Assembly (NCBI RefSeq): GCF_900116435.1 | Contig: NZ_FPAZ01000018.1 | Location: 1-64,000 of the forward strand | Direction of reading: 5' to 3' | Length of the DNA stretch: 64,000 bases | DNA from: Pseudoalteromonas lipolytica | Lineage (GTDB): Bacteria > Pseudomonadota > Gammaproteobacteria > Enterobacterales > Alteromonadaceae | In this document: positions 1 to 8,015 of the stretch, piece by piece | How the letters are laid out: the number at the start of each line of letters is the position of its first letter | Numbering within the stretch: position 1 is the stretch's first letter | Notes under the pieces: model-generated | What the model saw: only the letters and a program-made list of their open reading frames with translations | What the model was told of the DNA's origin: nothing | The model's database searches: none | Program-made: the position numbers and the translations under genes

Positions 1-63
1 CGGACGGCGTATGCCATGCTGAAAAAGGGCACGCGTTATGAACCAAGCCTACTAGCAAATTAA
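1..63 (+). CDS. IS110/IS1111-family transposase, C-terminal 20 residues (partial)
   Basis: Frame 1 reads RTAYAMLKKGTRYEPSLLAN and then stops (taa, 61-63). A C-terminus with R-T-x-(Y/W)-A-(M/L)-L, a basic stretch and a Y-x-P motif is typical of IS110/IS1111 transposases (DEDD recombinases with a Transposase_20 C-terminal domain). The frame is open to the left edge, so only the tail is present and no catalytic residue can be checked. The assignment rests on this short match plus the IS1111-like repeat 220 bases downstream. Confidence 0.55.
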   Translation, partial: RTAYAMLKKGTRYEPSLLAN

Positions 64-284
64 CATTTAGTCTTCGATAACAGAAATAACTGTATTGACC
101 AAGAACCTGCGTTAAGCGGTTAGACCCACCCTTGATAGCCTGTAAAGTGATTAGTGTGTTAAAACACCGAGTAGGAGAAGAGGCACAAGGGCGCGAAAAC
201 ATCATAGGGCCGAGGTAGCTCCTCATTATGAGCCCGCATATAAGTACGCAGTCTAACAAAATTAACGAAGGGTATTGTGCAATA
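64..284 (+). ncRNA. Candidate bridge/seek guide RNA region of the IS1111-type element
   Basis: This non-coding stretch lies between the transposase stop and the terminal repeat, the place where IS1111-group elements encode their targeting RNA. A nested hairpin is visible: gggc (207-210) pairs with gccc (232-235), and gagg (212-215) with cctc (221-224), leaving asymmetric internal loops. The segment 179-199 resembles the neighbouring REP-like repeat (agaggcac at 179-186 and again at 647-654, both followed by a gaaaa-containing stretch). RNA boundaries and guide segments cannot be fixed from sequence alone. Confidence 0.3.
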
Positions 285-296
285 GGAGGAGTCCAT
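285..296 (+). repeat. IS1111-type subterminal inverted repeat
   Basis: The 12-mer ggaggagtccat matches my recollection of the right-hand inverted repeat of IS1111-group elements. The partner copy at the left end would be outside the window. It marks the end of the element a few bases before the first REP-like unit. Confidence 0.5.
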
Positions 297-300
297 ATAA

Positions 301-735
301 GGCACTTTAGTGCCGAAGTGTCTGATATGCCCTTCATACAACACCCCTGACATTCACGGCTAAAGCCGTTCCTACGCTTCTTAATCACGATGTTCAATCA
401 CGGTTCTAACGTTGTTTAATCATGATGACAGGATTGGAGAGCTCTAAAATGGACTACTTCACTTTACGCTAACCTAATTAGCGCGTAGTAGGAGGTACTT
501 GAGTGCCGAAAGTGTCTGATATGCCCTTCACACATAACCACTGACATTCACGGCTAAAGCCGCTCCTACGCTTCTTAATCACGATGACAGAAGTGCAAGG
601 GGCTCTAAATCGCTCATTTCACATCTGGCTCAATTAATTAGAAGGTAGAGGCACTTGAGTGCCGAAAAATGATTATGCCTTTCACACATAACCACAGACA
701 TTCACGGCTATAGCTGTTCCAACGAGATAGTGATT
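301..735. repeat. Three degenerate REP-like repeat units in direct order
   Basis: Unit A begins at 301, unit B near 491 and unit C near 648. Each starts with a small palindrome (ggcactttagtgccgaa at 301, gtacttgagtgccgaa at 495, ggcacttgagtgccgaa at 650). Each continues with a tctgatatgcccttca-like block and a second palindrome (cacggctaaagccgttcc at 355, cacggctaaagccgctcc at 549, cacggctatagctgttcc at 703). Units A and B also share cttcttaatcacgatg. Unit A carries a short internal duplication; unit C is the most decayed. No gene is supported in 64-747. The layout resembles REP/BIME-type intergenic repeats; no REP-associated transposase gene is in the window. Confidence 0.65.
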
Positions 736-747
736 CATTGCTAGTTA

Positions 748-1596
748 TTAAAACAAGCCATATTCTTCGGTCTCTTCGGCTTCATGGCGCATCAAATGCT
801 CAGGGCGGAATATGGCGCTAGGATCGAGTAACAAACTATGCTTGTTTTTCATTTTGATTAAACCACGCATCATATTTCTAGTTTGAGGATCAACATCAAA
901 ACCTACGGAGGTAAGCTTATCAAGCGGTTTAATATCCTCTTTCTTTACATTGATATTGTCTTCTACCTTGTCAACGAGGAGGCCTATATGAGGAGTTACG
1001 CCATCTTTAGTGGTAAAGATTATGATAGGCTTGTAATCCAGAATAATCTGCTCTCTTGCAGACTCAAACAAGCGTATTAACTGATTAAACACTTGGCGCT
1101 TCTTTTCTTCAAATAAACGAATAACGTTTTCTTTGGTCATTGTTTTTTGAAGGTCTAAGAATTCGCGCGCCATGGCGTGCAATTCTCTGTGGGGGGTGTC
1201 GAACTTATCGAGGATATTTTGCAGGTCTTCGTTGTCAGTTTTAAAGCTGTTGTACCATCGGCCAAAATCGCATTTATCCGGATCAATTGTGTTTGTGAAG
1301 GCTGCGCCTGTGAGCAGGCTATGCTCTAGTGCGCTCAACCATTGTTGGTGATCTTTTTCTTTTTCAACCAATAAGTCAGTGAGCTCAGCATTTGTCTTAT
1401 TGGTTGATTGGTTATTAAGTACAATGCCTAAATCAAAGATGGGCGTGGGTGTTTCCATGTAATCTTTTACACCAATGAAGCTTTTATTCTCATTAGGCAA
1501 AGATGTCAGGTTATTTTCGTAACGTTCTGTTAGAAGAATATCGAGAATCTTAAGTGAAATGGTCTTTTGCCCAACACGAAAATTAATCAGATCCAT
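748..1596 (-). CDS. CheW-like scaffold protein with an inserted zinc-binding (CZB) domain
   Basis: 282 residues. The N-terminal 60 residues and about residues 185-230 look like the two halves of a CheW domain, the adaptor linking chemoreceptors to CheA. Between them is a chemoreceptor zinc-binding (CZB) domain with its expected ligands: H83, C109 in a CDFGRWY motif, H136 and H140. There are no membrane segments, so it should be cytoplasmic. CZB domains bind zinc and in some proteins respond to hypochlorite, so the protein could couple metal or oxidant state to chemotaxis signalling. It lies 68 bases downstream of a periplasmic binding protein on the same strand. Family assignment is confident; the signal is inferred. 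Confidence 0.8.
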   Translation of the reverse strand: MDLINFRVGQKTISLKILDILLTERYENNLTSLPNENKSFIGVKDYMETPTPIFDLGIVLNNQSTNKTNAELTDLLVEKEKDHQQWLSALEHSLLTGAAFTNTIDPDKCDFGRWYNSFKTDNEDLQNILDKFDTPHRELHAMAREFLDLQKTMTKENVIRLFEEKKRQVFNQLIRLFESAREQIILDYKPIIIFTTKDGVTPHIGLLVDKVEDNINVKKEDIKPLDKLTSVGFDVDPQTRNMMRGLIKMKNKHSLLLDPSAIFRPEHLMRHEAEETEEYGLF

Positions 1597-1663
1597 ATTT
1601 CCCTCAAAGCCTTGTTAAGTCTTTAAAGCATAGAACATTATTTCGATTTAGCAGTAGTTAATT

Positions 1664-2788
1664 TCAATTACTTTTAAAATAGGATCGGTAGATCTTTTTA
1701 TCCGTGTTGTTTGTCTGATTGTTAAATAAATCGGCAAACTCAGACGTATCACTAAAGAGCTTATTTAGTTCAGTCAGCAAGCATTGATTATTCAACGGTG
1801 TTGTGCACTTTTGTGCGGCGCTCACTAACGCAACTGCATTCAAATAGCCTTCAAAAATAATTCTGTTAGGGCTTGTGTTATAGGGCTTGATATCTGCTCT
1901 AAATTGCTTGCATAAGGAGTTGTCACACTGATTGGGGTCTGGCACAACCTCCGTTACCATAATAGTACTTGGGTGGTGAATGAGAGAGTATAAATCAAAA
2001 CTCGACACAAATGATACTGAGGTATAGTCGGGTTTGAAACCTTGCTCGTATCCAGTATTAATAAATTCGGCTAATGGTTGATAAGTGCCTACCATGCATA
2101 CTGCGGTGACTCCACTAACTTTAAGTTGTTCTAGTGCCTTTGATATCTCTTCGCTATTTCGTTTGAAACGTGCAACTTCAACCGGTACCAAATCGTGTTT
2201 TTGCAGTGCCATTATTAAGTTACTTTCAACTAAAAAACCAAACTCATCGGCTTGGATCATCAACCCTATTTTTTTATGCTTGCGCTCCTGAACTAAATAA
2301 TTAATTTGCTCTATCGCTTCATCTTGATAGCTTGCGCGTAAGTTAAAGACGTTTGGCATTGACTGGTTATGGAGAAAGTCAGCACCAGTAAAAGGCATCA
2401 GGAAGGGCACTCGATGTCTATCTAAAAGGGGCTTAATCGCATTTGCAGTCGGTGTACCCATCGAGCCGAAAATAGCGTCTATTTTGTCATTAAATAAAAA
2501 TTGTCGTGTGTTTACAACGGTGTTTTTAGGCTCATAACCGTCATCAGCAAGAATAAGATCAATATTTTGACCATGTATTCCATCACGTGCATTTACTTTG
2601 TTGAAATAGATTGTACTACCCAGTGCTAATTGCTCGCCGATGTGTTTTGCAGGACCAGTTAGTGCGGTAGACATCCCTAATTTTATAGGTGGCTGTGTAT
2701 GTTGAGTGTTTCCTATAATAGGCACGAAAAGCAAGCAAATCGCTAGGCGCTTAACGGTTGCTCTTATTAAGTAAAGTAAACTGGGCAT
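1664..2788 (-). CDS. Periplasmic binding protein, branched-chain amino-acid type (Peripla_BP_6)
   Basis: About 374 residues from the ATG at 2788, which gives a plausible signal peptide (basic n-region, hydrophobic LAICLLFVPIIG). A longer frame reaches a TTG at 2857, deep inside tmcA, with no ribosome site, and is less likely. The mature part has the type I binding-protein fold of the LivJ/UrtA group: an ALTGPAKHIG segment after the first strand, LILADDGYEP, and an AIFGSMGTPT hinge region. No ABC permease or ATPase is nearby, so it may sense rather than transport. It overlaps the 3' end of tmcA by 38 bases and precedes a CheW-CZB gene. Ligand unknown. Confidence 0.75.
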   Translation of the reverse strand: MPSLLYLIRATVKRLAICLLFVPIIGNTQHTQPPIKLGMSTALTGPAKHIGEQLALGSTIYFNKVNARDGIHGQNIDLILADDGYEPKNTVVNTRQFLFNDKIDAIFGSMGTPTANAIKPLLDRHRVPFLMPFTGADFLHNQSMPNVFNLRASYQDEAIEQINYLVQERKHKKIGLMIQADEFGFLVESNLIMALQKHDLVPVEVARFKRNSEEISKALEQLKVSGVTAVCMVGTYQPLAEFINTGYEQGFKPDYTSVSFVSSFDLYSLIHHPSTIMVTEVVPDPNQCDNSLCKQFRADIKPYNTSPNRIIFEGYLNAVALVSAAQKCTTPLNNQCLLTELNKLFSDTSEFADLFNNQTNNTDKKIYRSYFKSN

Positions 2789-4823
2789 ACCAATCGTGTA
2801 CTGCTTTTTTGAACCGAATGTCGAACTCTTTTTTACCCGTGAAGTGTGCTTCATCAATTACGCTTTTCACATCAATTTGCTGTAATACTAGTCTAATAAG
2901 GATCATTTTTGTATCTTGGTCGAGTAAATTTAGACTAATAGGCATGTGCCAAATAAGCTGCCACAGTAAGGGTTGTAATTTAAAGAGTGAAACGTCGTTG
3001 TTGAGTAACCTGTCTGCTCTATTAAGCATTTCTGAAGAGCAACCTATTGTTGAATAGCCTGAGAGTAGTTCATCAACTAGTTGCCATGGTAAAGAGTTAA
3101 AATGCCCAAATAGTTGCACGGATAGGTCTTGCTTAAATTCTTCTTTTAATTGCTCTGTGACTGCTTTGCTTTGTGTTTTTAATGGCTTAATAACAAGTGC
3201 AGCATGTTCTGCAGTGGCTTTATCACGGTTAAAACCTAGCTTTACAAGGCGAAAACCATTTGTTTTCCAAAACCTAACTAATGACGCATTTGCCCCAAAA
3301 CTTGCACCAAAGAAATCGCACGTACTTAGTTGTTGTTGGCAAAAATCTAATAAGGCAGATCCTATACCTTGTTGGTGGCTCTCTGGTGCTACAGCGATTC
3401 TCACAACGCGTGCAGAGTGACCTGTTAGCCACTGCGTATCATGCGTTAACTGAGTTAATGTTTGTGCCATTAAATGCCCTTGCGGGCGGCGTTCGCCTGT
3501 TATTACTTGCTCTGCAATATCTTGCGATAGTCCCCCTTCAATTGCGACTAAACAGACGGCTTGTAGGTTTTCTGCTTGTCGGCAAATAAATAAGTATAAT
3601 TCAGGTGCATCAAGCAATTGACGTAAATCACTCACACTGGTTTGGTAGTGCGCTAACGCGAGGAGTGCCATAACTTGGCTTAATAAGTGTTCATCACGAA
3701 TAAGGCGCTCCTTGCTAACCTGCTCGAACTGCAAAGGTAACGAACTAGCGACTTGATTGTATTGCGCATCAAGCAGTAATAAATCGCGTATGGCGTACTC
3801 AAGCGGATCATGCTTTGCAAAGCGGATCGGTGCGTCTAAGTTTATTGTCTTTAATGACTTAAACTGGCTGCGCAAATAATGTAAAAAGCGCAGTGTATAA
3901 CCGCGGCCATTGCCTTCATAACCGACCATGGTGCTAGCAAACACAATACGTGGGTACGAGTGTAAAATTTGCATTAGCATAGGAACAGGGATAGCTGCAG
4001 CTTCATCTATAAATAGCAGATCGCATTGAGGTTTTTCATTAAGGAGGTTATCAGGAGCACTATAACTTAGGTTTGCAAGTTGCTTGCAATTGGCTTGCAA
4101 AGGGACATTAAGTTGTTCAGCTAAGTGTTTAAATGTGGTTTGCACCGCTTTAACTTGAGTCGCACACAGCAGTATTTTTTTATCCTTTAATGCAGCAGCT
4201 GCAAGGCCTAATGCGGCTGATTTTCCTCGCCCTCTATCAGCACTAATTACGAGAGGACGATGTGCGCGACCCTGTGCTGTTTTAATTATTTGCTCAATAC
4301 ACGCCTGTTGTTGAGAGAAGTCAATTAATGCGTGATGTGGGTGTATTGTTTGATATGTCGTTGGCGTGATGTGCTGCTTAAAAATGTGTGTTTGCGACTC
4401 TAATAATGTAGTTAGGCGTTCATTAAAGAAACTATGCGTTATTGTTTGTCCAAACGATGTGACGTTTTCAAGCGCAGGATCGACCCATGTTGGGTCATTC
4501 GGGAGTAATAAAATAAACACACCACCGGCTTTAACTGTACCGGCAAGCGCGGCTAACTTATCTGCATACAGTCCACTAAAACCATCAAAAATCGCGTGTT
4601 GAAACTCTTGTCCAAGAATTTGATGAACATGCTTTGGGAAGGCGCTATTTTTTAATTGATGGCAACTGCTAAACACATACGTGTTTGGCAGTGACAGTTG
4701 ATTGGCAAATGCATAACACCAGGTTGCATCACCTTGCACCACAATAAGCTGACGATGCTTGGCAATCGTCAGCTCAGTGATGAGCATGCTTAGGTAGTCG
4801 TTATAAGGCTTGAAGTCTTGCAT
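2751..4823 (-). CDS. tmcA: tRNA(Met) cytidine acetyltransferase TmcA
   Basis: Makes N4-acetylcytidine at the wobble position of elongator tRNA-Met, using acetyl-CoA and ATP. About 690 residues from the ATG at 4823, whose N-terminus lines up with E. coli TmcA; a TTG at 4835 is an alternative. The helicase-like module has a P-loop (ADRGRGKS, about residues 195-202) and a DEAAAIP Walker B motif. The GNAT acetyltransferase module follows (RIAVAPESHQQGIGSALL). Its start overlaps the uvrD stop by 23 bases, implying co-transcription. Confidence 0.93.
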   Translation of the reverse strand: MQDFKPYNDYLSMLITELTIAKHRQLIVVQGDATWCYAFANQLSLPNTYVFSSCHQLKNSAFPKHVHQILGQEFQHAIFDGFSGLYADKLAALAGTVKAGGVFILLLPNDPTWVDPALENVTSFGQTITHSFFNERLTTLLESQTHIFKQHITPTTYQTIHPHHALIDFSQQQACIEQIIKTAQGRAHRPLVISADRGRGKSAALGLAAAALKDKKILLCATQVKAVQTTFKHLAEQLNVPLQANCKQLANLSYSAPDNLLNEKPQCDLLFIDEAAAIPVPMLMQILHSYPRIVFASTMVGYEGNGRGYTLRFLHYLRSQFKSLKTINLDAPIRFAKHDPLEYAIRDLLLLDAQYNQVASSLPLQFEQVSKERLIRDEHLLSQVMALLALAHYQTSVSDLRQLLDAPELYLFICRQAENLQAVCLVAIEGGLSQDIAEQVITGERRPQGHLMAQTLTQLTHDTQWLTGHSARVVRIAVAPESHQQGIGSALLDFCQQQLSTCDFFGASFGANASLVRFWKTNGFRLVKLGFNRDKATAEHAALVIKPLKTQSKAVTEQLKEEFKQDLSVQLFGHFNSLPWQLVDELLSGYSTIGCSSEMLNRADRLLNNDVSLFKLQPLLWQLIWHMPISLNLLDQDTKMILIRLVLQQIDVKSVIDEAHFTGKKEFDIRFKKAVHDWYAQFTLLNKSNR

Positions 4824-6966
4824 ACTGAGTAACAAGCCACTTACTGCCTAAATCATCAAAGTTCACTTGAATACGTGACTGTGCACCACTGCCTTCATAA
4901 TTTAGTACCGTTCCTACACCAAATTTTGCATGTAAAACGCGTTGCCCTAAATTAAAGCCACTGTCTTCAAATGCGGCATGTGTGACTGATGAGCTAAAAC
5001 GGCCTGCGGCTGGGGGCCTTGAAACTTGTGTTTTGATACGAATTTCCTCAACACAGTCTTCTGGCATTTCGCGCAAGAATCGAGAGGGGCTGTGGTATTT
5101 TTCTTGGCCATATAAACGGCGAGTTTCAGCGTGACTAATGTACAGCTTTTCCATCGCTCGGGTCATGCCTACATAACACAAACGGCGCTCTTCTTCTAAG
5201 CGACCAGACTCCTCATTACTTTGCTGTGAAGGAAACATGCCTTCTTCAACACCCACCATAAAAACAAGCGGGAACTCAAGGCCTTTTGCTGAATGAAGTG
5301 TCATCATTTGTACGGCATCTTCGTGCTCATCGGCTTGACCTTCGCCTGATTCGAGAGAAGTGTACGCAAGAAAGCCTTGCAGTGGTGAGCTGAATTCTTC
5401 GTCTTCAGGTAGCTCATATTGGCCACAGGCACTAATGAGCTCTTCTAAGTTTTCTACGCGAGCGCGGCCTTTTTCACCTTTTTCAGCTTGGTACATGGCC
5501 ATCAACCCTGAAGTTTGAATCGCGTATTTAGCTTGCTCTTCTAAGGTAAGATCACTGATTTTGTCTTCAATGTGCTCAACCAGCTCTAAAAATTTTGTTA
5601 CTGCACTGGCTGCACGCCCAGATAGATGCTGCTGTTCAATAATGGCTTTTGCAGCATACCACAGAGGAAGAGACTCGTTCCGCGCACAGTCACGAATGTG
5701 GCTGAGGGTTTTATCTCCAATGCCACGAGCTGGGGTGTTAATAACGCGCTCAAAGGCGGCATCATCTTGGCGATTACCCACTAAGCGCAGGTACGAAAGG
5801 GCGTCTTTAATCTCTTGACGCTCGAAGAAGCGCATGCCTCCATAAATGCGGTATTTAAGCCCTTCTTGTAACATGGCTTCCTCGAGTACACGAGATTGCG
5901 CATTGTTACGGTATAGAATCGCGGCATCTTGCAAGGCATTACCAGCATTTAGCCAGCTACGCAGTTTACTGCTTACGAAACGGGCTTCATCTAATTCGTT
6001 AAAAGCGGCATACACCGAAATTGGTTCACCCTCGTTACCATCGGTCCAGAGGCTTTTACCCATGCGTTCAGCATTATTTTTAATTAGCGCATTGGAGGCT
6101 TTTAATATTGTGGCTGTTGAGCGGTAGTTCTGCTCAAGACGAATGGTTTCGGCTTCGAAGTCGGTTAAAAAGCGTTTAATATTCTCAATACGTGCACCGC
6201 GCCAACCATAGATACTTTGGTCATCATCACCTACTATCATAATGCTGTTGGTGTTTCCTGCTAGCAGCTTTAACCAAGCATATTGAATCGTATTGGTATC
6301 TTGGAACTCGTCTACCAACATATGAGCAAAACGCTGCTGATAATGACGCAGTAGCGTAGGGTGATTGTTAAGTACTTCGTAGCAGCGTAATAAAATTTCT
6401 GCAAAGTCGACCAAACCAGCACGATCGCACGCTTCTTGATATGCTGCATAAACTTTCAGCATCATTTGCTCATTGATATCGCAAGCCTGAATATCTTTAG
6501 GGCGCAGACCTTCGTCTTTTTTAGCACTGATGTACCAGCTAAACTGTTTCGCTGGCCACTTTTTATCATCGATATTCATTGCTTTAAGTAAGCGTTTGAT
6601 CATTCGCTGCTGATCGTCTGAATCTAAGATTTGAAAGCTTTCAGGTAATTTTGCTTCACGATGATGTGCACGCAAAATACGGTGAGACAACCCGTGGAAA
6701 GTGCCAATCCACATGCCACCAACAGGCGCTTTTAAGGTTTCTTCTACGCGAGAGCGCATCTCTTTTGCAGCTTTATTAGTAAAGGTGACGGCAAAAATAC
6801 TGTAGGCAGAGGCTTGCTCAACTTGCATTAGCCATGCGATACGATGAACAAGTACTCGAGTTTTACCAGAACCTGCACCAGCAAGTACTAGCATATTTTG
6901 CAATGGGGCTGCGACTGCATCCCGTTGTTTGTCATTTAAGCCATCGAGTAATTCAGAAACGTCCAT
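4801..6966 (-). CDS. uvrD: DNA helicase II UvrD
   Basis: 721 residues, the same size as E. coli UvrD (720). It is a superfamily 1A 3'-5' helicase that removes UvrC and excised oligonucleotides in nucleotide excision repair and unwinds DNA in mismatch repair. Walker A AGAGSGKT is at residues 29-36; motif II reads DEFQDTN, and motifs GDDDQSIYGWRGA, QNYRST, TLHSAKGLEF and YVGMTRA are all present. The C-terminal tail ends in a Tudor-like segment (LGQRVLHAKFGVGTVL). It is the first gene of the minus-strand unit with tmcA. I saw no canonical LexA box upstream. Confidence 0.96.
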   Translation of the reverse strand: MDVSELLDGLNDKQRDAVAAPLQNMLVLAGAGSGKTRVLVHRIAWLMQVEQASAYSIFAVTFTNKAAKEMRSRVEETLKAPVGGMWIGTFHGLSHRILRAHHREAKLPESFQILDSDDQQRMIKRLLKAMNIDDKKWPAKQFSWYISAKKDEGLRPKDIQACDINEQMMLKVYAAYQEACDRAGLVDFAEILLRCYEVLNNHPTLLRHYQQRFAHMLVDEFQDTNTIQYAWLKLLAGNTNSIMIVGDDDQSIYGWRGARIENIKRFLTDFEAETIRLEQNYRSTATILKASNALIKNNAERMGKSLWTDGNEGEPISVYAAFNELDEARFVSSKLRSWLNAGNALQDAAILYRNNAQSRVLEEAMLQEGLKYRIYGGMRFFERQEIKDALSYLRLVGNRQDDAAFERVINTPARGIGDKTLSHIRDCARNESLPLWYAAKAIIEQQHLSGRAASAVTKFLELVEHIEDKISDLTLEEQAKYAIQTSGLMAMYQAEKGEKGRARVENLEELISACGQYELPEDEEFSSPLQGFLAYTSLESGEGQADEHEDAVQMMTLHSAKGLEFPLVFMVGVEEGMFPSQQSNEESGRLEEERRLCYVGMTRAMEKLYISHAETRRLYGQEKYHSPSRFLREMPEDCVEEIRIKTQVSRPPAAGRFSSSVTHAAFEDSGFNLGQRVLHAKFGVGTVLNYEGSGAQSRIQVNFDDLGSKWLVTQYARLQAL

Positions 6967-7166
6967 CGTTACGCCTTTTCAATCTATAATGAGAGGAGTA
7001 TAACAGGTGTTTATGCAAGGCTAAATAAAATACTGTTTTTATAAACAGCTATTTTGGCAAGTTATTAAAATTTTAGTGGTAATATTCGCATATGTTTGTT
7101 ATCAGTAAAGTAGTAATAGCTTTGTGCAAGAAGGCATAAATATATCTACAATTTAAGGAGTTAAAA

Positions 7167-7481
7167 ATGAGAATAAAAGCGGATGTAGGTACAATTGATA
7201 TTTTGGGTCATATAATTATTTGGTTTTTCATTATCCTAATAACTTTCGGAATAGGGGCTTTCTTTTTTCCATATTCATTTTCGAAATTTATACTAAATCG
7301 AAGCTATTTTGTTGATGAAAGTGGCGCTTCTAGGAAGATGAAGTGCCAAACAGATATGTTTGGAAGCATTGGTCATGTAATTCTTTGGATTTTAATTTCA
7401 ATTATAACTTTTGGCATAGGCTATGCCTTTTATTTTTATAAAGTTTGGAATTATTCATTGAATAATACAATCATCGAATAG
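7167..7481 (+). CDS. Small membrane protein with a duplicated one-helix unit
   Basis: 104 residues behind a clear ribosome site (aaggag, about 7 bases before the ATG). Two similar halves are visible: GHIIIWFFIILITFGIGAFF and GHVILWILISIITFGIGYAF. Each is one membrane helix preceded by a Gly-His, and they are separated by a short polar stretch (NRSYFVDESG). The protein resembles small DUF6693/DUF898-like membrane proteins, but I cannot name a function. It stands alone with its own terminator-like hairpin downstream. Confidence 0.7.
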   Translation: MRIKADVGTIDILGHIIIWFFIILITFGIGAFFFPYSFSKFILNRSYFVDESGASRKMKCQTDMFGSIGHVILWILISIITFGIGYAFYFYKVWNYSLNNTIIE

Positions 7482-7505
7482 TTAACGGCAAATTAGCTTT
7501 ATACG

Positions 7506-7533
7506 AGCGCCATTGGGCGCTAGTGTTGTTTTT
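7506..7533 (+). terminator. Intrinsic terminator after the small membrane protein gene
   Basis: The six-base stem agcgcc (7506-7511) / ggcgct (7516-7521) has a four-base loop. A T-rich stretch, tgttgttttt, begins two bases after it. It lies 25 bases after the stop codon. Confidence 0.5.
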
Positions 7534-7603
7534 GGCCTTCTGAACTCGCTACTGCATGCCGCAACCGATATAATTACTGCATCAAGAGTTGTGAGTATTT
7601 ACG

Positions 7604-7972
7604 ATGGAATATCAATTTATCCGCGATCCAATGAGCGGTTTACGTATTAAAATTTCGACTGAACATGCGGTTATCGGTCGTTGGTTGAATGAAGAAATAG
7701 GCAAAGAAAAAATAGCGATGGTCCAGGCGCTAATTTCCGCCGTTAAAAATAGCCATGAGCCCTTAACACTGCAAGGCCAAGAAATAGATTTGATTTTGAG
7801 TAAGGACGAAGCGTTGTTTGAAGCCCATGCTCTTCATCAAGATAATGAAGATCTCATGGCGTATCAGGATGATGATTTAATGCTTGAAGAAGATGGCTTA
7901 AGCAGTGGCTGCGGTTTTGAGGATTTTGTTGATTTAATTGAGTCTTGGCACGCGTTTGCGCAAGGTCGTTAA
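7604..7972 (+). CDS. yacL: UPF0231 family protein YacL
   Basis: 122 residues, similar in length and pattern to E. coli YacL: it starts MEYQFIRDPMSG, has GRWLNEEIG in the middle and ends with the CGFEDFVDLIESWHAF type of tail. It is small, acidic and cytoplasmic, without membrane segments. The molecular role of this family is not established. It stands alone, 122 bases after the preceding gene, with a weak inverted repeat (7973-7995) behind it. Confidence 0.85.
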   Translation: MEYQFIRDPMSGLRIKISTEHAVIGRWLNEEIGKEKIAMVQALISAVKNSHEPLTLQGQEIDLILSKDEALFEAHALHQDNEDLMAYQDDDLMLEEDGLSSGCGFEDFVDLIESWHAFAQGR

Positions 7973-8015
7973 GCAGGGCTTAAAGCCCTACTTAATTAAT
8001 CACTCGATAGTGTGT

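Larger units (their letters stand above)
1..299 (+). mobile_element. Right end of an IS110/IS1111-type insertion sequence (partial)
   Basis: The window opens inside a transposase reading frame that stops at 61-63. About 220 non-coding bases follow, then the 12-mer ggaggagtccat at 285-296. As I recall it, IS1111-group elements carry a subterminal inverted repeat of this type (reverse complement atggactcctcc). The order transposase end, non-coding tail, subterminal repeat is that of an IS1111-group right end, where the guide RNA is encoded. The left end and most of the transposase lie outside the window, so the exact boundary (about 297-303) is inferred. A REP-like palindrome begins at 301, directly beside the end. 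Confidence 0.6.

Noticed and set aside
159..353. Minus-strand frame of 64 codons in the left-end region
   Set aside because: It runs across the IS end and the first REP-like unit, has no ribosome site and no protein-like composition.
883..1080. Plus-strand frame inside the CheW-CZB gene
   Set aside because: Antisense shadow of a well-supported gene.
6967..7020. Possible LexA box upstream of uvrD
   Set aside because: A CTG half-site is present on the minus strand, but the matching CAG at the right spacing is not, so SOS control is not supported.
7973..7995. Inverted repeat after yacL (agcagggctt/aaagccctact)
   Set aside because: It contains a mismatch and lacks a T-run, so it is too weak to call a terminator.
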